NCBI RefSeq assembly: GCF_003012345.1
Contig: NZ_PVRV01000019.1
Span: 620,001 to 684,000, forward strand
DNA length: 64,000 bases
Direction: 5' to 3'
Source: Phytohalomonas tamaricis
GTDB lineage: Bacteria > Pseudomonadota > Gammaproteobacteria > Pseudomonadales > Halomonadaceae
The position numbers and the translations under genes are program-made. Shown here piece by piece: positions 1 through 8,780 of the stretch (positions are counted from its first letter, which is position 1; the number at the start of each line of letters is the position of its first letter). The notes beneath the pieces are model-generated. The model was given only the letters and a program-made list of their open reading frames with translations, had not been told where the DNA came from and did no database searches.

Positions 1-1
1 C

Positions 2-112
2 GTTCTGAAGCGCAAGCGCGTCCACGGCTTTCGTGCCCGAATGGCCACTAAAAATGGCCGTCAGGTGCTGGCACGTCGCCGTGCGAAAGGCCGTAAGCGT
101 CTGAGCGCTTGA
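2..112 (+). CDS. rpmH: 50S ribosomal protein bL34, 3' part (truncated by window edge)
   Basis: The frame enters from the left edge and codes for 36 residues, then TGA. The visible part holds the very basic bL34 core ([13 protein letters not shown], then repeated Arg/Lys). bL34 is about 44 residues long, so only the first eight or so are missing. It is a structural protein of the large ribosomal subunit. rnpA follows 12 bases downstream in the usual rpmH-rnpA pair. In this class dnaA normally lies just beyond rpmH, outside this window. Confidence 0.95.
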   Translation, partial: VLKRKRVHGFRARMATKNGRQVLARRRAKGRKRLSA

Positions 113-124
113 TCGGGTCTCTCA

Positions 125-511
125 ATGGCCCATCAGGGATTTCCCCGCGGTCTAAGAATCCTGACCGCCGGGGAATACCGGCACGTCTTCGATAATGCAA
201 GTTTCAAGGTCCACGGCAAGGGCCTATTGGCGCTCGCCTGTCCAAATACGCTGGGCCATGCCCGTGTCGGACTGGTGTTCAGCAAGAAGAACGTACGCCG
301 CGCCGTCGACCGTAACCGTCTAAAACGCCTGACACGCGAATCCATCCGCCTCGGTCAGCATCGCCTACCTGCCGTAGACATTGTAGTCTTGTCAAAACGC
401 GGAGCAGGAGAGCTGGATAATGATACTGTGCAACGTCAATTGCATGGTATGTGGCGGCGCCTGGAGCAGGAAGCGAAGCGTCATTTGGCTGCAACGCAGT
501 CCATCGCTTAA
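125..511 (+). CDS. rnpA: Ribonuclease P protein component
   Basis: 128 residues, the usual size. RnpA binds the catalytic RNase P RNA and helps it remove 5' leaders from precursor tRNAs. The family's RNA-binding signature is clear in the middle (KKNVRRAVDRNRLKRLTRES, about residues 54-73), and the start FPRGLRILTAGEY matches the conserved N-terminal helix. The ATG at 125 has no strong ribosome-binding site, so expression may be coupled to rpmH. yidC begins 113 bases later. The yidD gene often found in that space is missing. Confidence 0.95.
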   Translation: MAHQGFPRGLRILTAGEYRHVFDNASFKVHGKGLLALACPNTLGHARVGLVFSKKNVRRAVDRNRLKRLTRESIRLGQHRLPAVDIVVLSKRGAGELDNDTVQRQLHGMWRRLEQEAKRHLAATQSIA

Positions 512-624
512 GGCTTTGGCGCATGTCTGGTGTTGTACCGGCCGATAGGTGAGCACGCTGCTTGCAGGTGACGCCCGGCCGGGATTTAAAGCGACCCGAC
601 ACACTCCCCACCGGGCACAACAAC

Positions 625-2289
625 ATGGATCTGAAACGACTCCTTTTAGTGATTCCATTGGCGATCCTGGCTTATTTACTGGTGATCCAATGGAACCAGG
701 ACTATAACCAGCCGCATAATGAGCCTGACACCCCGGCTTTTTCCAGTCAGGGTAGCGACGCACCACAACCCTCCGGGCTTCAAGCACCTGATTCCTCACA
801 AGAGCGTGCTTCTACTCCGTCCACGCCAGACACTCCGAATCAAAATACTCAGCTGATTGCGGTCAATACCGATGTGCTTGATGTGCGTATCGATCCGCGC
901 GGTGGCGATATTGTCTATGCCGCACTGCCCCAGCAGAAGCAAACCCTTGAATCGGATCGTCCTTTTGTACTGCTTTCGGACACCAACACACGAAGTTATG
1001 TCGCCAAGTCCGGCTTACAGCTAGAAGGACATCAGGGCCGCATCGTTTATCAGGCCGAGCAGACCGCATACCAACTGAGTGACGATCAGAAGCAGCTGAC
1101 TGTCGATCTCACCGCTAATGTTAATGGCGTTGATATCATCAAACGTTTCACCTTCAGTCGCGATCACTATGCGGTAAAGGTCAGCTACCTGATCGACAAC
1201 GACAGCCAGCAACCTGTCAGCGCACGATTCATCGGCCAGCTTGCTCGTGATAACAGCCCCGATCCTACCAGCGGAGCAGGTGTCGGCATGCATTCCTATA
1301 TGGGTGCGGCATTCTCGTCACCAGATAATCATTACGAGAAGATCAAGTTCGACGATATCAGTGAAGGCAAGTTCAACAACCGTGACGTCCGCGGTGGTTG
1401 GGCAGCCATGATTCAACACTATTTCGTCTCGGCCTGGATTCCCAGCCAAGACCAGCAGAACCTTTATTACGCCGACATCGACTCGCACAAGCGTAATGTT
1501 GCTGCATTTGCGGGGCCGACGCAGACTATCGCTGCAGGGCAGAGCGCCGAACTTAGCGCCACGCTGTATATCGGTCCAAAGATCAAGAAACTGCTGGCAG
1601 AAACCGCGCCGAATCTTGAACTCACCATCGATTTCGGCTGGCTGTGGTTCCTCGCAAGCCCCTTGTTCTGGCTGCTTCAGCATATCCATGCGCTGATTGA
1701 CAACTGGGGCTGGTCGATTGTACTGCTGACCGTATTCGTTAAAGCTGTCCTCTTCCCGCTTTCCGCTACCGCCTACAAGTCGATGGCCAAGATGCGCAAG
1801 ATGGGGCCCGAGATGCAGCGCATCAAGGAGCAGCACGGCGATGATCGGCAAAAGATGTCGCAGGAGATGATGAAGTTTTACCAGAAGGAGAAGATCAATC
1901 CTCTGGGCGGCTGTCTGCCGATGGTCATTCAGATGCCGGTCTTTATCGCTCTGTACTGGATGCTGATGGAATCGGTAGAGCTACGCCATGCACCGTTCAT
2001 GCTATGGATTCATGATCTCTCGGCTCAGGACCCGTACTTCATCCTGCCGATCATCATGGGGCTTACCATGTTCCTGCAGCAGCAGCTCAACCCTACTCCG
2101 CCCGATCCGACTCAGGCGAAGATCATGAAGATGCTGCCGATCATCTTCACTTTCTTCTTCTTGTGGTTCCCGGCCGGCTTGGTCATCTACTGGATTACCA
2201 ACAATACGCTATCGATCGCGCAGCAGTACTTCATCACTAAACGCATCGAAGCAGACGACAGCAAGAAAGCCAGTACCGCTAAAAACTGA
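625..2289 (+). CDS. yidC: Membrane protein insertase YidC
   Basis: 554 residues from the ATG at 625. The same frame is open upstream to a TTG at 562, but MDLKRLLLVIPLAILAYLLV is the typical first membrane segment of YidC, which settles the start. Order: N-terminal signal anchor; a Pro/Ser/Thr-rich linker (about 35-70); the large periplasmic beta-sandwich domain of Gram-negative YidC (about 75-345); then five C-terminal membrane segments with the conserved insertase region (PLSATAYKSMAKMRKMGPEM, NPLGGCLPM, PVFIALYWML). It inserts inner-membrane proteins with or without SecYEG. A good terminator follows, so rpmH-rnpA-yidC probably ends here. Confidence 0.97.
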   Translation: MDLKRLLLVIPLAILAYLLVIQWNQDYNQPHNEPDTPAFSSQGSDAPQPSGLQAPDSSQERASTPSTPDTPNQNTQLIAVNTDVLDVRIDPRGGDIVYAALPQQKQTLESDRPFVLLSDTNTRSYVAKSGLQLEGHQGRIVYQAEQTAYQLSDDQKQLTVDLTANVNGVDIIKRFTFSRDHYAVKVSYLIDNDSQQPVSARFIGQLARDNSPDPTSGAGVGMHSYMGAAFSSPDNHYEKIKFDDISEGKFNNRDVRGGWAAMIQHYFVSAWIPSQDQQNLYYADIDSHKRNVAAFAGPTQTIAAGQSAELSATLYIGPKIKKLLAETAPNLELTIDFGWLWFLASPLFWLLQHIHALIDNWGWSIVLLTVFVKAVLFPLSATAYKSMAKMRKMGPEMQRIKEQHGDDRQKMSQEMMKFYQKEKINPLGGCLPMVIQMPVFIALYWMLMESVELRHAPFMLWIHDLSAQDPYFILPIIMGLTMFLQQQLNPTPPDPTQAKIMKMLPIIFTFFFLWFPAGLVIYWITNNTLSIAQQYFITKRIEADDSKKASTAKN

Positions 2290-2307
2290 TTTCTGCTTGA
2301 GCTAAAG

Positions 2308-2345
2308 CACCGGACCCTCGCATTTTGCGGGGGTTCGGTGTTTTG
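2308..2345 (+). terminator. Rho-independent terminator after yidC
   Basis: Two arms, CACCGGACCCTCGC and TGCGGGGGTTCGGTG, fold into a GC-rich stem with an ATTT loop and run into TTTTG. It lies 19 bases after the yidC stop and before mnmE. Confidence 0.75.
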
Positions 2346-2400
2346 TGAGCGACTAAAATGCCATAGTTCGTCTTATGCCCGAACGGTAGAGAATCGAATC

Positions 2401-3777
2401 ATGAACACATTTTCAAGCTTCGACCAGGATACTATCAGCGCACTCGCCACGCCTCCTGGACGCGGCGGTGTCGGCATTATCCGCATTTCCGGTCAGGCCG
2501 TGTCCTATATCGCCCAAGCCATGCTCGGCCATCTGCCGCGCCCTCGCCACGCCTACTACGGCGCTTTTCTCGATGAGCAGGGCCAGGCGCTCGACGAAGG
2601 GATCGCCCTGTTCTTTCCCGGGCCTAACTCCTTCACCGGCGAGGATGTCCTTGAGTTGCAAGGCCATGGTGGCCCGGTATTGATGGATATGTTGCTAGCA
2701 CGGACCGTCGCCCTGGGCGCCCGTCTGGCACGTCCGGGCGAATTTTCCGAGCGTGCCTTTCTCAATGACAAGCTTGATCTTGCCCAAGCTGAGGCAATTG
2801 CGGACCTGATCGACGCCAGTTCACAAGCCGCAGCGGAAAATGCCCTGCGTTCGTTACAAGGCGAATTTTCCACACGCGTACATGCCTTGGTGCAACGACT
2901 GATCGAGCTGCGAATGTTTGTTGAAGCGGCCATCGATTTCCCTGAGGAAGAAATCGATTTCATCAACGACGGCAAGGTGAGCACGATGCTTGCCGCTATC
3001 CAGGCAACACTGGTCGAGGTGCGACGTGCTGCAGCTCAGGGAGCACTGATGCGTGAAGGCATGAGCGTAGTGATCGCCGGGCGTCCCAACGCCGGTAAAT
3101 CTAGTCTGTTGAATGCATTGACCGAACAGGATACCGCCATCGTTACCGATATTGCCGGCACGACACGGGACGTGCTGCGTGAACATATTCACCTTGATGG
3201 AATGCCACTGCATATCATCGATACCGCCGGGTTGCGCGATACACCGGACGCCGTTGAAAAGATTGGTGTACAGCGTGCCTGGGCGGAAATCGAAAAAGCT
3301 GACCGTGTATTGTTATTAGTTGATGCCGCCGAAACGCAGGCCAATGATCCAATGCAGATCTGGCCGGAATTCGTCTCGCGCTTGCCCGACCCGTCACGAC
3401 TGACCTTGATACGTAACAAGATCGATGAAAGCGGAGAAAGTGCTCAAGGCGATTTATCCACAACCCCGCCGCTGCTTCGCATTTCTGCCAAAACAGGAGT
3501 GGGTGTGGATAACTTGAAAAGTCATCTCAAGTCGGTCATGGGCTTTCAATCTACTGCTGAAGGACGATTCTCGGCACGACGCCGGCATCTTGATGCGCTC
3601 GACCGTGCGGAGCAAGCACTCGCTAACGGGGCAACGCAGTTACATGGCGCCGCTGCCGGGGAATTGCTGGCTGAGGATCTACGCGCTGCGCAGGACGCGC
3701 TTTCCGAAATTACTGGAGAGTTCAGCGCCGATGATTTGTTAGGAGAGATTTTTGGCAGCTTCTGCATCGGCAAGTAA
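2401..3777 (+). CDS. mnmE: tRNA uridine-5-carboxymethylaminomethyl(34) synthesis GTPase MnmE
   Basis: 458 residues from the ATG at 2401. The frame opens 63 bases earlier, but [20 protein letters not shown] is the family's N-terminus. MnmE works with MnmG to place the cmnm5 group on U34 of tRNAs reading NNA/NNG codons. Seen: an N-terminal tetrahydrofolate-binding domain (1-120), a helical domain, an inserted G domain with GRPNAGKSS (G1), DTAGLRDT (G3) and NKID (G4), and the C-terminal FCIGK whose Cys is needed for catalysis. Its partner mnmG is about 23 kb away rather than next door. Two perfect DnaA boxes lie inside this gene (3454-3462, 3504-3512). Confidence 0.97.
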   Translation: MNTFSSFDQDTISALATPPGRGGVGIIRISGQAVSYIAQAMLGHLPRPRHAYYGAFLDEQGQALDEGIALFFPGPNSFTGEDVLELQGHGGPVLMDMLLARTVALGARLARPGEFSERAFLNDKLDLAQAEAIADLIDASSQAAAENALRSLQGEFSTRVHALVQRLIELRMFVEAAIDFPEEEIDFINDGKVSTMLAAIQATLVEVRRAAAQGALMREGMSVVIAGRPNAGKSSLLNALTEQDTAIVTDIAGTTRDVLREHIHLDGMPLHIIDTAGLRDTPDAVEKIGVQRAWAEIEKADRVLLLVDAAETQANDPMQIWPEFVSRLPDPSRLTLIRNKIDESGESAQGDLSTTPPLLRISAKTGVGVDNLKSHLKSVMGFQSTAEGRFSARRRHLDALDRAEQALANGATQLHGAAAGELLAEDLRAAQDALSEITGEFSADDLLGEIFGSFCIGK

Positions 3778-3867
3778 GCACGGCAATGCCCCGTCGGGGT
3801 GGCATTTGAGCTCAACTATACTGGCGACACCTAGCCAAGATAACTTGTACCGATCGGAATATTGCTT

Positions 3868-5661
3868 ATGGCGCTGTGGCGTATCCTGAATGATTTTTTC
3901 GCTCGTCATCGTATCGCCTATCTTGGCGCGATTATCTGCCTTTTCGGCGTCGGCCTGCTCAATCTGGCCCTGCCGTGGTGGATCGGTAACACCATCGACG
4001 CCCTACGCGCCAACGAGATTACCCGGGAGGTCCTGTTCAATCGTATTGGCCTGTTGATCGCCGTCGGGGTCGGCATGTATGTGCTGCGTTATTTATGGCG
4101 CGTTCAACTGTTTGGCACCTCCTATAAGCTTGGCATTGAGCTGCGAGATCGCTATTACGCCAAGCTTACCCGACTCGATCCCGGCTTTTTCCAGTCTCAC
4201 CGCAGCGGCGATCTGTTGGCCCGCGCAAGCCAGGATATTGATGCTGTAGAAACGGCTGCCGGTGAAGGGGTGCTCTCCAGTATTGATGGAGCGATGACGT
4301 TGTTTCTGGTGCTGGGGGTAATGATCATCGGTATCGATGCGCCACTTGCTCTGTTCGCCCTGGTACCGTTTCCTTTTATGGCATGGGGATTTTATCGGGT
4401 CGCCAAGCGCGTGCAGCACGATTTCGGCCAGTCTCTGCAGCGTTTTTCACAACTCAATGATCGCACTCAGGAAGCCCTGGGCGGACTACGCATGCTGCGA
4501 CAGCATTCGCTCGTCGAGGCGGAAATTGCTGATTTCGAAAAGCGGGCAGAAGCCGCGGCACAGGCCGATTTCGAAGTCCAGCGGATGGAGGCGCGCTACG
4601 ATCCAGTCGTTTTCCTGGCATTAGGCGCGGCAACGCTGCTGACCCTGTCAGTGGGAACGTGGCGCTACCTGGATCAGGCCATCACGCTTGGCCAGTTGAC
4701 CAGCTTTACACTCTATCTGGTTCAGTTGATCTGGCCGATGTTTGCGCTGGGCTGGTGTCTTAACATCCTGCAACGCGGCGAAGCGGCAGCCCGCCGTTTG
4801 GATGATTTTTTTACCGAACATGAAATTATCGCCGATCACGGCACACGCCAGCATGTAGATAACAGCGATATTGCCTTTGAGGTGCAAGCATTCACTTATC
4901 CACAAAGCACTACCGCTACGCTGGAACATATCAATATTATTGTGCCTGCGGGTCAGACGCTGGGCATTGTCGGCACAACCGGAAGCGGTAAAAGCACACT
5001 GATTCGCCTGTTATTGAGGCAATATGCCCTTGCACAGGGAGAAATTCGGCTAGGTGGGCATGCCATAGGTGAGTACACGCTTACCGCCTTGCGAACGGCT
5101 TTCGCCTATGTGCCGCAGGATCCGTTTCTCTTCGCAGCGACACTAGGCGAGAACGTGGCACTTGCTCGTCCGCAGGCGTCGCGCGATGAGATTCTGCAAG
5201 CATTGGAAGATGCCGCCTTTTCCACCGATCTGGCCGAACTTCCCCAGGGTTTGGAAACGCAAATTGGCGAGCGCGGCATAACCCTGTCAGGTGGTCAGCG
5301 TCAACGCGTCGCATTGGCCCGAGCGCTGCTCTCCAATGCCCCCATATTGTTGCTTGATGACACGCTTTCAGCGGTGGACTACGCGACCGAGCAGCGCCTG
5401 CTGACTACGCTCAGCAAGCAGCGAGCACGCACCTGCCTCATCGTCAGCCACCGGCTGTCAGCGGTCGCTCAAGCCGATCGGATCGTGGTACTTGAAGAAG
5501 GCCAGGCGATTGAATCTGGCGATCATGCATCGTTACTTGCCATGAAGGGTCACTACGCCGGACTCTGGCAGCACCAACAGCTTATGGCTAGCCAGTATCA
5601 AAATGGCTTATCTGACGATGCCTTCATTTCTCAATTCGATGAAGAAAATCGCCATGCTTGA
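3868..5661 (+). CDS. mdlA: ABC exporter half-transporter, MdlA/SmdA type
   Basis: 597 residues from the ATG at 3868; a TTG at 3862 is possible but adds only two residues. An N-terminal six-helix export domain (about 15-310) is fused to an ATPase domain (about 335-575). Visible motifs: Walker A GTTGSGKST, signature LSGGQRQR, and Walker B ILLLDDTLSAVD. Where catalytic Glu normally follows Walker B this subunit has Asp, the pattern of the degenerate site in heterodimeric exporters. The next gene overlaps its end and supplies the other half. The family exports lipids or drugs; the substrate here is unknown. A perfect DnaA box lies at 4896-4904. Confidence 0.85.
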   Translation: MALWRILNDFFARHRIAYLGAIICLFGVGLLNLALPWWIGNTIDALRANEITREVLFNRIGLLIAVGVGMYVLRYLWRVQLFGTSYKLGIELRDRYYAKLTRLDPGFFQSHRSGDLLARASQDIDAVETAAGEGVLSSIDGAMTLFLVLGVMIIGIDAPLALFALVPFPFMAWGFYRVAKRVQHDFGQSLQRFSQLNDRTQEALGGLRMLRQHSLVEAEIADFEKRAEAAAQADFEVQRMEARYDPVVFLALGAATLLTLSVGTWRYLDQAITLGQLTSFTLYLVQLIWPMFALGWCLNILQRGEAAARRLDDFFTEHEIIADHGTRQHVDNSDIAFEVQAFTYPQSTTATLEHINIIVPAGQTLGIVGTTGSGKSTLIRLLLRQYALAQGEIRLGGHAIGEYTLTALRTAFAYVPQDPFLFAATLGENVALARPQASRDEILQALEDAAFSTDLAELPQGLETQIGERGITLSGGQRQRVALARALLSNAPILLLDDTLSAVDYATEQRLLTTLSKQRARTCLIVSHRLSAVAQADRIVVLEEGQAIESGDHASLLAMKGHYAGLWQHQQLMASQYQNGLSDDAFISQFDEENRHA

Positions 5662-7393
5662 TCGCCGCCTGCTGGCATTATTACTGCGTCCCGTCATTGC
5701 TGATCGTCGTCGCCTGCTTATGGCACTACTGATTCTGATCGGTGCGACTGCTCTTGATGTTATTGGCCCTTGGCTGACGAAATATTATCTCGACAGCTTT
5801 CTGGTTCCAGGTGACTTGCGTCCGACGCCGCTAGTCATCCTGGTTACCCTGTATCTCGTGACCCAGTGTCTCGCCGCTCTCGGCCGTTATTTGCAAACGC
5901 TGAGCTTTGCCCGTATTGCACTCGATGCCGTGCTCGATATTCGCAAGCGCCTGTTTCGACACGTTCTGCATTTACCTCAGCATGTGCATGATGCCACGCC
6001 TGTTGGCGAGATGATTTCACGGGTCACCAATGATACTGATGCGCTGCGTGAGCTTTACGTGGCCTTTCTGGCGACCGTGCTCCAGAACGTTGTTTTGCTC
6101 GTCGGTATATTGATCGCTATGGCAGTGATGGACCTGCGACTGATGGCCGTTGCCGCAATGTTGATTCCTGCCGCTCTGGCAGTGATCTGGTGCTACCAGC
6201 GACTGAGCGGCCCTGCGGCGATGGAAGTACGCCGCTTGCGTGCCGAGCAGAACACTCGGATCAATGAAGCGATCAGTGGCATGACGGTATTGCAGAGTTA
6301 CAATCAGATCGGGCGTTATAGTGAGCACTTCCACACCATCAATGCCTCACAATATCAGGCGCGTATGCGCACGGTACGCATTTCAGGATTGTTCCTACGC
6401 TCAGCGATCGATTTGATCGGGGTAGTCATTCTGGCAGGATTGTTACTCGGTTATGGGCTGGATCATCTCCAGGGGGCAGGAGAAATCGGCGTCCTTTATG
6501 CCTTTGTTACCTATTTGGGGCGGGTATCAGAGCCACTGATCGAGATCACTCAGCGATTTAACATTTTTCAGCAGGCCAGCGTGGCCGGTACACGTTTGCT
6601 GGCATTGTTCGACCAGCCGCAGGCGACCCTTGGTGGAGACAGCCGCCCCATCGTAACGCCTCATTATCATTTAAATGAGCTAAGCTTTTGTCATTACGGT
6701 GCCGATAAGTATACGTTGCATGACGTCACGCTCGATATCGCCCCGGGCAGTTTCATTGGTGTGGTCGGTCCGACCGGTAGCGGAAAATCGACACTGCTTG
6801 ATCTGCTTTCAGGGCTCAAGCCCGCCACAAGTGGCACGCTGATACTGGATAATCGACCCATGGCCAGTATTGCTCCTGCCACGATAAATGATGCCGTCGC
6901 GACCGTACCTCAGGAGCCGTTTATTCGCTCGACGACACTGCGCGATAACCTGCTGCTTGATCGTGACATTGACGAGACGGCGCTCAGACAGGCCCTTGAT
7001 GACGCTCAACTGAACGATTTAATCGCCCGGCTTCCTGAAGGGCTTGATACGCGTCTTGGCGAACGAGGCCTGACGCTATCCACCGGTGAACGACAACTTC
7101 TGGCACTGGCCCGGGCGCTGTTGCGCCAACCACAAATTCTGCTACTCGACGAGGCAACGGCTAGCGTCGATAGTGCTACTGAAAAGCGGCTGCAACGCGC
7201 GCTCGAAGCATTGCGTGGCCGTGTGACTCTGATTGTAGTGGCACATAGATTATCGACGATTCGCCATGCCGATAGCATTATTGTCATGGCGGGGGGTCGC
7301 ATCGTCGAGCAAGGTCATCATGAGACTCTTCTCACGTACCGCAATGGCTACTACTATCGATTATGGCACCATCGTATACAGGCGCAGGCATAA
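5654..7393 (+). CDS. mdlB: ABC exporter half-transporter, MdlB/SmdB type
   Basis: 579 residues if it starts at the ATG at 5654, which has GAAG about nine bases upstream. ATG at 5639 is the alternative. Either way it overlaps the end of mdlA, so translation is probably coupled. It has six membrane helices (about 15-300) and an ATPase domain with Walker A GPTGSGKST and Walker B ILLLDEATASVD with the catalytic Glu. Its signature is LSTGERQ instead of LSGGQ. Paired with MdlA (LSGGQ, no catalytic Glu), the heterodimer should have one working and one degenerate ATP site. E. coli MdlAB has the same asymmetry. Confidence 0.85.
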   Translation: MLDRRLLALLLRPVIADRRRLLMALLILIGATALDVIGPWLTKYYLDSFLVPGDLRPTPLVILVTLYLVTQCLAALGRYLQTLSFARIALDAVLDIRKRLFRHVLHLPQHVHDATPVGEMISRVTNDTDALRELYVAFLATVLQNVVLLVGILIAMAVMDLRLMAVAAMLIPAALAVIWCYQRLSGPAAMEVRRLRAEQNTRINEAISGMTVLQSYNQIGRYSEHFHTINASQYQARMRTVRISGLFLRSAIDLIGVVILAGLLLGYGLDHLQGAGEIGVLYAFVTYLGRVSEPLIEITQRFNIFQQASVAGTRLLALFDQPQATLGGDSRPIVTPHYHLNELSFCHYGADKYTLHDVTLDIAPGSFIGVVGPTGSGKSTLLDLLSGLKPATSGTLILDNRPMASIAPATINDAVATVPQEPFIRSTTLRDNLLLDRDIDETALRQALDDAQLNDLIARLPEGLDTRLGERGLTLSTGERQLLALARALLRQPQILLLDEATASVDSATEKRLQRALEALRGRVTLIVVAHRLSTIRHADSIIVMAGGRIVEQGHHETLLTYRNGYYYRLWHHRIQAQA

Positions 7394-7490
7394 GGCAGCA
7401 AAAATGATTACGCGACAATACTCTAGACGGCCTTTTCATATTCATATCTGCGCTCAGCTGGCTGCCTCATGTTGATGTGGGAGAATTCCT

Positions 7491-8780
7491 ATCGCTAAGT
7501 CGAATGTCCAGCTCCGTGCCTGCTCCGAATGCGATCTGATCAGTGAGCTCCCCGAGATTTCTCCAGGTGAGGCGGCCCACTGTCCACGTTGTGACCACAC
7601 GTTGATCACTCGTCAACGTCAGCCTGTTCACCACGCTCTGGCATTAAGCATCAGTGCCCTGATCGCCCTCATGATGTCGTTGCCCTTCCCCTTTATCTTC
7701 TTCGAGGCCAACGGAAACCGGGAGACCATGGCATTGCCCGATGCCGCAGTGACATTGCTGGAGCAGCATTACGGGTTCATCGCGGTCATCTTCTGGATGG
7801 CCATACTGTTGTTGCCCACGCTTTTTCTTTTAATGGTGTTCTATCTTCACCTCAGCATAGCCATCAACAAACCATTTCCCTGGCGAATACTGATCGCACG
7901 CAGTCTCAGCCGACTTCAGCCATGGATGATGGCCGATGTATTTCTGATTGGCGTGCTGGTCAGCATGGTCAAGATCATTTCGCTGGCCAGTATCGGTTTT
8001 GGCTGGTCATTCTGGGCCTTCTGTGGGTACGTCATACTGTTATTAAAAACGTCAAAGGACCTCGATGGCGATTGGCTGTGGCGTCATATTGCTGACGAGG
8101 CACAAACGCCAGAAACGCTGCGTGCGGGACATACCGCCCTCAGCCAACGGATGACAGGATGTCATGCCTGTGGCCAGATCAATGCCATCGATGAGCACGG
8201 CCGCGGACTGTGTAGCCGCTGCCACGAGCATCTTCATGTTCGTCAGCGCTACAGTGTGCAGGCGACTATTGCGCTACTGGTAACGTCAGCAATTTTATAT
8301 ATACCCGCCATGGCGCTGCCGATAATGACGATCGTCAGCCTGGGTGATACCTCACCGCAAACGATCATCGGTGGCGTATTGATCCTAATGGAGACAGGCG
8401 ACTATCCCGTAGCGCTGGTTATTTTCGTTGCCAGTGTCGTAGTGCCGATTGCCAAGGTAATGGCGCTTGCCTGGTTGTGCTGGAAAACGCATCAGCCTCA
8501 CCCTTGGCGCCCTGAGGTCAGGCTGCGCTTATATCGTATGACGGAGTTCATTGGGCGCTGGTCGATGATCGATGTGTTCGTCGTTGCCGTACTAGTGTCA
8601 TTAGTTAGATTGGGCAATTTAATGTCCATTTATCCCGGCCCTGGTGTCATCGCCTTTGCCGCAGTAGTCATCATGACCATGCTGGCTGCCATTAGTTTCG
8701 ATCCCCGCTTGATATGGGATGCCGCAGATAATCAACAGGAAGACAGTGATGAGCGAGTCAACGCCCAAGGCTCAGCGTAA
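7491..8780 (+). CDS. pqiA: Paraquat-inducible protein A (PqiA-like), non-canonical start codon
   Basis: Integral membrane partner in the PqiABC envelope lipid-transport system. The first conventional start in frame is TTG at 7602, but clear coding sequence lies upstream: RACSECDLISELPEISPG then HCPRCDHTL, a CxxC...CxxC zinc-ribbon pair expected at the N-terminus of PqiA. The frame opens after a stop at 7473-7475 and contains no ATG, GTG or TTG before 7602. The sequence GGGAG at 7479-7483 sits seven bases before ATC at 7491, so I place the start there (429 residues; E. coli PqiA is 417). ATT at 7485 is less well spaced. A second CxxC pair (CHACGQ...CSRCHE) and about eight membrane segments follow. 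It overlaps pqiB. Confidence 0.8.
   Translation: MAKSNVQLRACSECDLISELPEISPGEAAHCPRCDHTLITRQRQPVHHALALSISALIALMMSLPFPFIFFEANGNRETMALPDAAVTLLEQHYGFIAVIFWMAILLLPTLFLLMVFYLHLSIAINKPFPWRILIARSLSRLQPWMMADVFLIGVLVSMVKIISLASIGFGWSFWAFCGYVILLLKTSKDLDGDWLWRHIADEAQTPETLRAGHTALSQRMTGCHACGQINAIDEHGRGLCSRCHEHLHVRQRYSVQATIALLVTSAILYIPAMALPIMTIVSLGDTSPQTIIGGVLILMETGDYPVALVIFVASVVVPIAKVMALAWLCWKTHQPHPWRPEVRLRLYRMTEFIGRWSMIDVFVVAVLVSLVRLGNLMSIYPGPGVIAFAAVVIMTMLAAISFDPRLIWDAADNQQEDSDERVNAQGSA

Noticed and set aside
3785-3810. Hairpin AATGCC...GGCATT after mnmE as a terminator
   Set aside because: Stem is plausible but no T tract follows (TTGAG), so I do not call it a terminator.
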